This document shows positions 13,501-23,900 of a stretch of DNA of 64,000 bases, piece by piece. Source of the stretch: Liolophura sinensis (taxonomy: Eukaryota; Mollusca; Polyplacophora; Chitonida; Chitonidae). Position 1 is the stretch's first letter, and each line of letters starts with the position of its first letter. Location: NCBI RefSeq assembly GCF_032854445.1, contig NC_088302.1, forward strand, positions 55,158,237 through 55,222,236, in the 5' to 3' direction. Both the position numbers and the translations under genes were made by a program. The notes under the pieces were generated by a model that was not told where the DNA came from, did no database searches, and worked only from the letters and a program-made list of their open reading frames with translations.

Positions 13501-16500
13501 GATACCTGATGCAAAGCCACGTCAGTCAGCCACATGTTCTCCTCGTGATCTATCGTCAAACCGTGTGGCATATAAAACCTGAAACACAACACAGTCGTTC
13601 TTGTTTTTATTTGGAGCTTCCAAAACTGAATTGAAAGAACATAATTAATGTATTAAGATTGTTGAGACTGGCTATATTGTATACCTGGGTACGTCAAGGC
13701 GTCATTGTTTAGACATTTTTATACTGGTACCCAAATTACAGCAACCCTTTAAAAACTCCCAAATTATGGAAATTTTTAGAACATTTAACTTGAATATTTG
13801 ATAAAAAAGTCAGTATATCCATGTGCACTGACCGCTCTTTGATGTACACGTAATTTTGTTACTATAAATTGGAATATAGGGTTTTAGTTCAGTTTTTGAA
13901 AACCTGAAAGTATTTTCATCAAAATTGGGCAATTAAAAGTGAAAATCAAAAAGCTACACATGTTAGTGCTACACGGAAATATTGAGACTAGGGTTGCTTA
14001 GCTTGGGATTGAATCTATATCCATGTTACAAGTACGTTGATATAATACGTTCCAGACCACAACTTACTTGTTGCTGCCGAAACGGATCTTCACGGCGCCA
14101 GATTCCTTGTCCAGAACCAGGAGAGTGTCCCCTTGGATGGGACCCAGGTCCCTCTGCTGGTAGATGTCCCCATAGCCGAATGACCTGAAGGGTGAGAAAT
14201 CGCTCTGATAAGTGAGGTAACAGCATGTATGTCATGAAAGTACATTACTTGTCATTCAGGGTGTTATCTTTAACATTATCTCAAGTAAACATTTTTACCT
14301 TCTTGTGTTCATTTATAAATGAGTTTTGCATTTTAGCTGCGAGATCTTCCTTACGCGAAACGAATTTCTACATGGCTCTGAATAGAGTATACTGTTAGAA
14401 TGTTCAGTTTATTATTTTGGATGCGGGGAAAGCTGACGTGGGAAGCATTGGTCTATTTGCGCACACTCCGGGAGAATTAATACATGTATGAGTATAATAG
14501 GACCTATGTTATAGGACACTAATGAGCCGCTGTAATAAATACTCATTTATCAGCATTCTTGGAGATCAAAACCGCACAGACGATCCACTCACTCAGCCGT
14601 CCATGCCCGCTCGGCTCTGTGGAACACATGAACGTCCCCAGCCTTGTCCGTGTCCACTCCTGCCACCTGGCCGAATTTTAGACTGCTCCCTGGCCAGTCC
14701 TTCTCAGTGAGAAGCGTGTCATAGTTCGTCACTTCCTCATCAGGCGGAAGCTACAAAAGCAATATCACTCAGTTTCAAACTTACTCTGTGTATGTTAGAT
14801 AGTTTATATGATATTGCTAATATATAAGGTGATGTATCAGTTCGGCGAAACTTGACGCTGATTATCACCCAGTAGTCAGTGTGACTGGGGCATTAAATGA
14901 TGCCAAAAGGTCTTATCGATGAGTGGATACATTAGAACATTGATTGATTTATCGACTGCTCCAGTGAGTAAGAAATCATGCTGGTGAAATATGCACGTGA
15001 TATGATTTACCCCATCCGACCATGCCACACTATACTGAGCATGTTCAGGAGTATTTATCTATCTACTTGTTTATTTGATTGGTGTTTAAGAATACTTCAC
15101 TTATACGACGGTGGCCAGTATTATGGTGGGCAGAAACCGGGCAGTGCCCGGGGGAAACCCACGACCATCCGCAGGTGGCTGGAAGACCTTCCCACGTATA
15201 CAGAGGGAGAGAGGAAACCGTATGAACTGGATGCATATTACGCACGAAGGTAAGCTTCGCTTTAATTAACTTGCCGATATCTGCTTAGGCATCTAAAATA
15301 TTGGAGGCTATATTCATCTATGTAGCGCAATGCATAATCGTGAAATCAAATCAAAGGAGGTCTCCCAAGTGAAGCATTTGACTTGATATGGAAGTCAGTT
15401 CGCTCATACAAAACGTCCATGAATATCCTCCACTCCGACGAGGGTTTAGGAATTTGTGTGAATGAGAATGGCCCACTATCGATTTCTTCATATTATTCCC
15501 AGAACTGTTGACTCAGTTTTTATTAAATTGCTAGTTATTCTCAAATTAATAAGTCCCACTTAACAAAGGCCACCTCGAGAAATATTTGTGCAATTCAGTT
15601 CTCCGTCAAACCTCATTATCCAATCTGTTATTCTCAGGGCTGGGCCTTTTGTTCACAGCAGACTGTAGTTAGATTATAACAACATGCTTCACGGCATCGA
15701 TATATCTCCATGGCAACCCTGATTGGCGGGAAATAATAATGAAGATTACATGTTGATATGTGTTGATGCATTGGCCCTGTATGTCGGCTTTAACTGTGGG
15801 AGGTGTATGGACAGTCACCTTCTCCTCGAGGTGTAATGGGTGTGAAATCCTCATACTTGAGCTAAATCGCACTTTAGATGACGCGAGATTTGCACGTTAT
15901 CAACGTACTTGTCCTCGTGTGTCAGTTCTATACTTCTGAAGAGCATATTACGCTTGGAATATGGGATTTCGCGTTACTTGCAGGAGTTGTAATTCGAGTT
16001 GTTAGGATGAATTAATATGACCCCATTATGAAAATTGTTTAAATACTTCTATATAAAACTCATAGCCAATAAACCAACAAGAAACTGATTTCACAAATTA
16101 TAGCATGCTTACAAATTTGCATACATTTTTGTATTGTATTTCGCGATTGCTCATTTATATTAGCCAGTATATTGGCCATGTCGCTTTATGAGAGTTACCG
16201 TGTACTTTTGTCTTCAGCCGTATGTCAACAACCTGCAGATGGTCATAGGTTTCTCCTGGGCTCTGCCCGGTTTCCTCCCATCATAATGCTGGCCGCCGTG
16301 GTATAAATGGAATATTGTTGAGTACGGAGTAAAACACCAGTAAAATAAATAAATAAATAAATACTTTTTTCTTGGTTTGTTGGTTATTCACTACTTCCAT
16401 ATTTCTGCAAAATTTCCCCCAAAACGGTCGTGGATAAGTGTATAACATGCAACAAAGCGATAAGCAGACTCTTCAGCGAAATCTTGTGTGGATCTCTCTA

Positions 16501-18013
16501 GTTTCTTTATAGGCTAAAGATGTTAATATTTTTGCAACACCCTCATTGTTTAACATGCAGATTAAGAGTTTTTTTTAGCAGCATGTTATTTAAATTTAAA
16601 CGTCCATTTTTATAATTGGAAAATTCATCATTGGATGTACTGCATAAACATTTACAATTTACAGTTACACATGAAGTCACCCTGTTGATAGCCTGTTAAC
16701 TGGACTTGGTATATTTTCGTCTAGCTGTACAACTGTGAAGATCCCCCCTACCCTCACAGTTTTTTTTGTTTTTTTTTTTGGTTTTTTTTTTGTTTGTTTT
16801 GGCAGTGGTTTTGTTGACGTACTAGCACTGTGGAAAAGTCTGACATACTCGGCTTACCCTTTTTCATGTTACAACACACAGCTCTTCACACTAATCTCGA
16901 CTATAACATGTCTTTTCTAAACATATCGGCCTGCAATACGGATGTGCTTAGAAAACTCTTCAAGCATTTGACAGGAATCTACAACACCATTTTTAAAAAG
17001 TCAAACACCGTTCAGCTGTCGCATATGTAGATAAAACTCGCAGATTGCCAAACCTATCTAAAAACTCTACAATGTTGAGGTGTGCTATACAGTCCCCAAA
17101 CGCAGTCTAGCTTGATGTTTAGATGATATGGTATTGTGTTCTCAAATTAAAACGCCCACAAGCGCCAGTCAGAGGGGGCAAAGTGTGACCTCACGTAGCG
17201 TGGTGGGATCAGGTCACAAGATTTGATCTTTACACCAAACTATGGTCACCGGCCAGACATTGGGATGGAGGGGCCCTGGGCGGGGGAGATGGGAATAACT
17301 TCATTGGAAACTGAGATCATCTGTTAGTGGTATATCTGAGGGCTCTAAAGCCAAATAAGCAGGTGTTGAACAGCCATCACAGTAATCACAGTCATAGATC
17401 TATGTAGAAAACGAGACAACTCTCTGCCTTACTCTCTGTTGCATTGTACACTTAAACGTCGTTCACCTTTGTAGCAAGGTAAAAGGGCACCACAAAGCAA
17501 CAAAGTTCACTTAAGGCATATACAACGCTAAACCGGCGTTAAGCTTTGTCTTCACGTAACTGACGTCAACATCTCTTTGCCAGGGTAAGGCTGAACTATT
17601 GTGAATGTGGCGTTTAACCTTAAGGTACGTGATTCAGTCATTCGCATGGTATGGCAGAACATGCTGGTGTATGCTGGAGTACACTGTAGGTAGCCACGAT
17701 GAACGGTTCGGTAAGGAAATGTGCCAGTATGTACACGGAGCGGTTGTAGCGTTAGTTCATTCATGGTAGATCTGACAGCGACCATGTGTTCATTATTACA
17801 CCCTGATATATACATCACACCTGGTCCCTATGTTGTCGCTGTCCTGCCCGCTGTGAGTACATCTGTCTAGTGTTATGATACAGGTAAACTGTTACCTACC
17901 TGAATCCTGTCAATAAGGTAAGGCAGATTGTCATATATGCTGTTCTGCTTCAGGTACGGTGGGGGTTTACAGAAGACCAGAGTGACCAGGGACAGAAGTA
18001 CGGAGACCAACAT
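7598..18013 (-). CDS. PAL: Secreted peptidyl-alpha-hydroxyglycine alpha-amidating lyase (PAL), 10 exons
   Basis: PAL cleaves peptidyl-alpha-hydroxyglycine to give C-terminally amidated peptides plus glyoxylate, in the secretory pathway. Exons, 5' to 3' on the minus strand: 18013-17900, 14750-14593, 14184-14068, 13578-13506, 10990-10851, 10348-10277, 9860-9761, 9035-8922, 8352-8242, 7706-7598; all have GT-AG borders. Exon 1 encodes a hydrophobic signal peptide (MLVSVLLSLVTLVFC). The three zinc-ligand histidines of the PAL beta-propeller are recognisable in PHGLTID (exon 4), IPHSLTLI (exon 7) and TPHDL (exon 10). The catalytic Tyr lies in DGYCNSR (exons 5/6) and the Arg in VFHRAERAW (exon 2). 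No monooxygenase (PHM) domain is present. Frame breaks of one base occur in exon 6 (near 10309-10315 and at its donor near 10276-10278), exon 8 (9023-9026), exon 9 (8326-8329) and exon 10 (7681-7683). Allowing for them, the model is 368 codons plus stop. Identity is confident; intactness is not. Confidence 0.92.
12025..13535 (-). repeat. 57-bp array built from the PAL exon 4 end plus its splice donor, about 26 copies
   Basis: The authentic exon 4 ends at 13506 (CTTTGCATCAG followed by GTATCTAC). Downstream of it on the minus strand, 57-bp units repeat the last exon bases (GACGTGGCTTTACATCAG), a donor-like hexamer (GTAACT, or GCAACT/ACAACT in some units) and intron sequence. The units are open in the exon's frame and read as 19-residue repeats (DVALHQVTIAFAYLCQCLT) until a 53-bp unit at about 12768-12820 breaks the frame. 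Units next to the exon are the most diverged, while distal ones are nearly identical. Confidence 0.95.
15069..15232 (-). mobile_element. SINE family A, partial (in PAL intron 1)
   Basis: The reverse-orientation body is present: tail side TTTATTTGATTGGTGTTTAA, then ATTATGGTGGGCAGAAACCG, GGGAAACCCACGACCATCCG and ATGAACTGGA. The tRNA-like head is missing. Confidence 0.85.
16227..16363 (+). mobile_element. SINE family A, 3' half (in PAL intron 1)
   Basis: The copy starts inside the body (CAACCTGCAGATGGTCATAG), runs through TGCTGGCCGCCGTGGTATAA and ends in AAAACACCAGTAAAATAAAT plus further AAAT repeats. Confidence 0.83.
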
Positions 18014-20257
18014 GGTGATTGCAGGCAGGCCCTGACCAGATAGCCACTTGTCTGTATACAGGCTTCCCAGCTAAGTGGACTACCGTTTACCGTTATCTCT
18101 GGGTGATATACAGGCCTGGTACCTCGGTATAAATATATCCGTCCCAGCCCTGAATATCAGACACGTTTCTCCGTTGTTTCCCTCGTTGTCTGTTGAGTCC
18201 AGTTTATCTAGCTACTGGCTTATCAGCATAATTCTTGCTGGCTGTTAACAACGTCATTCCGCTTCGTTCGCGAACGGTCAGGCTCTCTCGTGGTCGCCTA
18301 GCGACTGGAGTGAAAAAATCAATACTGTTACAGAACTGGCAGGGATCAGTCACTTCCGCCCATTGATCCAAGGTTTCCAGTATAAAGAGTGTAGCTAGCT
18401 CATTATCAGCTTTTTGGTTGTTAACAATCAAGAGCGCGTGGAGTGTTCATTAGCAATGTTCAAAGAAGAACCCTGTGTGAACATATTTTGGGTATGAACG
18501 TAACTGTGATACTGTCCCATGAATTATTTGTTAGATTGTCGACTTTTTGACTCACGATATACGACTGAGGCCAGCTTAATGGGTTGAGGAAACCTAGCTC
18601 CAGTAGTAAACCACGGACCTTTGGCATGTTAGTGGCGAAATTTCCCATGTGTAACGTACATCATATTGGTGACAGACAAGCTTTTCTTCAGTAGCATGCC
18701 GTCGACCAAGTCCCGAGGAACGACGGAAGCGGGAGAGACTTACATGTCCAATGACGGGATTGAACTCACGCCTCGTGTAGCCTAGAGTTTAACGCTCTAC
18801 AGAGAAGGTTTCGCTTATACGACGACGGTCAGGTTTATGGGTGAAGGAAACCGTAGTGCCCAAATAACATGACATGAATCGCTCGGGAAGAGAGGTGGAA
18901 ACAGATCTAGACCGTTACAATTATTTTGTAATACGTGCTTAGTAACTCTATATATATAAACTTTCGATCTTGAGCGCTGTGTTATAGCAGCCGGAAACAC
19001 GATATCGTGTAACACATATGGCTATCTCGGTTATTCAACATCATAAAATAAAATGTTTTTTAATCTACATGTGCGATTCTTTATCGGTGCATATATAAAT
19101 TTGGTTTAGTGTGGTCTTTTCTTTTACAGTCACAGCTAGAGCAGGATTCGAGCACGCGACCTAATGGATCGATGGTTATCCGCCTACGCAGTGTACTAAT
19201 CCCATCAAGAACATGTTATTCCAATAATACATATAGATATACTGTCACTAGTAATGGCTCAGTGGCTTTCTTGCTAAGTTTTTTTATATGGATATAAAAA
19301 GTATATGCATAGTGTTGGCAGTTTTAAAAAGTATCACCATATGATTTCTTCAGCTTTTGTCATATAATAAAAGCTCCACGACATGAAATATTGCTGTACT
19401 GGTTCTTGGAAGGGTAAATGTGTTAAAGTAACCATTAAGAATTCGATTTTCACGGTATAATCTATTACAATATCAAATAAATGTCTGGCAAGATTTAAGA
19501 TTTGAAGAACGAAAATGTCAGTGGCTCTGAGATCAAAAATCTGACTTAGCCGATTTCATGTTCCTAATCATATTTCCTAGGTCGAGCTGAATTCACACAC
19601 CCACCTCATATTTTCTGTTGATATACACCTTTTATTTGCATATCATATCCTGCTTTGACAATGCATCTGTTCATATTGTATGTTTTATCTGTTCTGTTCT
19701 AGCATACGCAGTACTGGTAGCTTGAAACAAGGGGTCCGTCTTACGAAGCAATCACAACGCATGTCTGACACCCATGGCAATACTGTGCGAAGGGATATGT
19801 CGCTATGATAAATGTGCTTGACGTAGCATTACCACTGTTTGTAAGACCGGCTCCTCTGCATTCTGAATCATGTACGTGTGTTTTCGCCAGTAGTTACCTT
19901 AACAACGACTTCACCACGAAGTCTTGTGCTGCTACAGACCTACAGAGAAGCTTGATTAGATATCTATTTATGAACTCGGTAGTTGTATGACGTCATTACA
20001 GCCGTGATGGCATGATGGATATTACGCGTGGTGAATTACAAATATAATGATGATAGTATACATACAGTCATTTCATTACATAAATTCTGAGAAATAAAAG
20101 TCGATGAATTAATCATTTTTTGACATAAAGATATAAAAGAATCGATAGATTAAACAATATCACAGTTCATTTAACCCCTACATTCCGTGATTGTGCTTTT
20201 GGGGATATCTCCCCGTAACAAAGTGAACGTGTTTCAGTAATTCAATTCTAAGGAATC
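18014..20257. other. Intergenic region between PAL and the TIR gene
   Basis: It holds the PAL 5' flank and the 3' flank of the TIR-domain gene. Near 18690-18860 there is a decayed tRNA-like SINE piece in reverse orientation (GGGATTGAACTCACGCCTCG, then CGCTTATACGACGACGGTCA). No other gene was seen. Confidence 0.5.
18128..18138 (-). promoter_or_regulatory. Possible TATA element upstream of PAL
   Basis: An AT-only block (TATAAATATAT on the plus strand) lies 115 bp upstream of the PAL start codon in an otherwise mixed sequence. Its perfect TATAAATA reading is on the plus strand; the minus-strand reading is weaker. Only position supports it as a PAL core promoter. Confidence 0.25.
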
Positions 20258-20923
20258 TCACAGCACAGTGCATGATTTAGACAGTCCATCCTTCTGTGGA
20301 GTGTACGGTCGTGTCACCTTTCTAGCTTGGCTTGACTGGGGCCTAGGCGGTGCTGCTGGGGACCGCTGTCTTGTTTCCGCGGGAGCATCTTGTACAACAG
20401 CAGGTGGAGGGGCAGTATTTGACGGTGTTACCGGAACAGGTTTCGCCGGTTTATTTTCTCTCCCTTTATCAACTGTGCTGTTATCCTCATCATTGGAAAC
20501 GTAAAGTTTAATTTTCCTTATCAACTCATCAAATGTCGCCCCAGACCAAGACCTTTGTACATTTACGTCTTTAAAATCTATATACAACAGCTGAGTAAAG
20601 ACCATGCTCATTGGTCCACTCGGCGGCCATGTTGTGTCTTCTAAGAGAAGAGGTATGATTGGCTTCTTCAGCGCATCTGCCAGGCTCACTTCTCTGCGGC
20701 AGTTGGCTGATTTGGAATATTTCTCTGTCACACAAGACAGAACAACTTTACATCCCCTGACTCCCTTGTCTATTTTATCGTAGAGTGAGTCTCCGCCTCC
20801 CATCTGATGAATGTCCATCCAGCAGTGGTAACCAAGTCCAGACATCCTCTTGTAGAGAGCTTTGATCTGTGGCTGGATCCCCCATTGGTAAGAAATGAAC
20901 ACCTCCGGTTCTTCACCCAGATC
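20258..20923 (-). CDS. Exon 21: second TIR domain, proline-rich tail, CTVL end
   Basis: The exon follows a CAG acceptor and is fully open to TGA at 20258. TIR motifs: FISYQWG (box 1), DIHQMGGGDSLYDKID (BB-loop region) and CVTEKYSKSANCRREVSLAD, with a Glu where the SARM1 TIR has its catalytic Glu, then KPIIPLLLE. After about residue 115 of the exon the sequence turns low-complexity and proline-rich (PAKPVPVTPSNTAPPPAVV) and ends SKSCTVL. CTVL fits a CaaX box; Leu at the last position usually favours geranylgeranylation. That use is inferred. Confidence 0.92.
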   Translation of the reverse strand, partial: DLGEEPEVFISYQWGIQPQIKALYKRMSGLGYHCWMDIHQMGGGDSLYDKIDKGVRGCKVVLSCVTEKYSKSANCRREVSLADALKKPIIPLLLEDTTWPPSGPMSMVFTQLLYIDFKDVNVQRSWSGATFDELIRKIKLYVSNDEDNSTVDKGRENKPAKPVPVTPSNTAPPPAVVQDAPAETRQRSPAAPPRPQSSQARKVTRPYTPQKDGLSKSCTVL

Positions 20924-23900
20924 CTGCACATATTAAATCACAATATGGTTAAACAATGACTTTATGTGTAAAAACAGTGCCTACATATTACAGACTTTGC
21001 CGGCATGGACTATGGCCCTATATCTCTATTCACATGAGGTCCACTACTGCGTAGTTAAGTGCACCGTGATCAAATTGCCCACCGTAAGATACGCTGCTCT
21101 TTTTTCACGCCGACAAAACCAAGCAACCTATATCACAAACATGTAAACAAAATATAGAATCTGTCTGTTGAGTTTGGGGATGAAATTAAACATTTATAGT
21201 TTTAATCAGTTCTTACGCTGCTTAATATACATTTGATTATCAAAAGTTGTAACTCTTATTTTATACTGGAGTCATCACCTTGCTCGCTCCGGACTTAGCA
21301 GAAACCTCTTTAGCGCTTCCGCCACTGCTTGGCTTCTTTTTGACCACTATCACTTCCTCTGGGGGCAACCACCAGTTCTCATAGGCTGTCAGTCAATAAT
21401 AGAGAATGTGTCATAGAAAAGTCAAATGTCTGATCGAAAATATATCCATGCCATAGGTATAGTTTGTAACCTCAGGTTTACCTCATCGGACTGCACATAC
21501 ATTAGCTATGTATAAGCTAACATTTACTCCATTTCACACCTGGAGTCGTTTAGCAATTTAGAAAGGGAGATAACTCCAAGAGGCAAAAACTATCAACATT
21601 TGATAACTTTTCGGACTAACCTAGACTCATCCGAAGTATAGGTTTGGTAACTTTTAAATGTTCTACGATCATTTCTTGATAGGTAAGTTTGGTCTGATTT
21701 GTTGTGAACTCAGATTAAGTAACCTTGGACAGACTTAGGATCAATTTACGTTTGGTCATTTTGGTGTGATCTGGTATCAATTTACGTTTGGTAATTTTGG
21801 AATGATCTGGTATCAACTTACGTTTGGTAATTTAGGAGTGATCTGATATCATCTTACGTTTGGTAATTTTGGAGTAATCTGGTATCAACTAACGTTTCGT
21901 AATTTTGGAGTGACCGGGTATCAACTTACGTTTGGTAATTTTGGAGTGATCTGGTATCAACTTCATGTAAGACAGCTGCATCAGAAGCTCCTTGAAACTT
22001 AATGGCGGCCAGACGCGGTCATCTTTGGTCTCCTCCTTCTCCCCCCGCTGGAAAAACCGAATGTAGAGGTACTCCCCAAATATGGGGCCCATGGACCCCG
22101 GGGGAGGCCATGCCACATTCTCCAGCAGAAGAGGGATGATCGGTTTGCCCAGATTTACAGCCAAGTTTACCTGACAAAGAAAGGCATTTTGATGTCGAGT
22201 GACTGGACGAATACCTTTATCAATGGCATGGTTTCGTAATCTTGATCAATTTCATGGAATATAAGATAAAAACGCTTTAAGTGAAAATTCCTTTTACGTT
22301 TTGATAAGCGTAGCTTTGCATATCAGGTTGAATGTTTTGTAATGGAACAACTTCCACCAGCCGCTGACATACACCCACCTCCCTGTTACAGTTGGGTGAC
22401 CTGGCGTACTTCTCCGTCACACAGCAGATGACCACTTTGGCCGCCCGTATTCCTTGGTCAATCTTGGCATACAGTTTATCTCCCCCTCCCATCTGACCGA
22501 TGTCCAGCCAACTTTCGAAACCCGCCATTTCCAGGTGTTTACGGAGCAGTCTCACTTCCGGTTGATGACCCCACTGGTAACTGATGAAAATAGGGGGTGG
22601 AATATCGTAGTCAAGAGGTTCGTCCTCAACCACATTCTCTGAAAATAGGAGGAAAGAAGCACTGAAAGTGACTTTTATGGTAATAAAGACAAATACAGTT
22701 GGCTGGTAACAGGGTCATGTTACATATTCCAAACTCGACGTGCTATAACCGAAAACAAATACAATATCTGTGGCCAAAAACGAAACCAAAAAGACAGGAG
22801 TGTTCCAACATTACAAATTATTTATTTAATTGAATTATTTTAAAGATATGTTTATCCATATTTTGCTATTATCCACGATTTAAGAATATGTTTGAAGAGG
22901 CTACTTCTTTGGAACAGATTATATGACCAATGTTTCCGTCTTAGAAGCCACTGTCAAGAAGTTTTAGTACAAAAATCGAAGGCATAAGTATGATTGTTGC
23001 AACGTTAAAATATAGCAGCAGAAAACGTGGATGCATAGTACACGAAGAAAGATCTAAAGTGGTATGTATAGTACACGAATAAAGATCTAAAGTAGTGACA
23101 TTATATGTTTACCAACAGCCTGCATGGCCCTGCCAACGATCTCAGCGGCCGTCCAGACGGTTCATCTCCTCCAGAGTTTTGAGGACGGCTTTTGTCGCCT
23201 CGCTGGTTTTGTGGGTGGCGAACCACTCGCTAAGGAGTGACATACAGGGGTCGTGTTGTGTGGCCCAGCCCCGGATGTCCTCAGGGGTGTAGCCCAATCT
23301 CTGGGCAAGTAGGCGCCAGTCATGCTCAGCCTCAGGGTTGAGGAGGAGAGGAAACGTCCCGTGACCACACTGGGGCGTGACTCAAAGTCTGTCGGGGAAA
23401 AGCAAGCAATGACGAAACGTTACAGGATTGATTTAAATATTTAACGCCAGCTACTGAAATTTATTTACGCAATAGCGGCCAGATTTACAGAGAATCGATC
23501 TTTAGGAAGTTACTGACGAATTTTCTTACGTGTGACATATGTCATATTGGTTTAAGACAAGTGGTCTCCTGAGAACCTCTTGCAAGAAGACGCCAGAGAT
23601 CTATTCTTGCATCGACTATAATGGAAGCAGGAGACTCTAGGTTTATTGATTTGTCATAATTTGCTTATTCTTGTAATGGTGGAAATATTTATCCCACTGA
23701 GATTTAAACTCGGGTTTTCACATCCTAAATCCAGTACACTACACCAATTTTTCTAAAATTTCCATCAGCTATTATCATTGGATAGCACCGCCATCACAAT
23801 TACTCCACATGATGTCTGTATCCGCACCTTTTTATCAATCTCCTCGACCTTCATCACGGTGTCGTCGACCACTACCTCCAGGTCACCTATCTTTCCTTCC

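Noticed and set aside
12170-13592. Long minus-strand open frames of 231 and 269 codons
   Set aside because: They are the 57-bp array read through from PAL exon 4; only the first 24 codons are a true exon. Translation of the rest would need donor skipping or intron retention.
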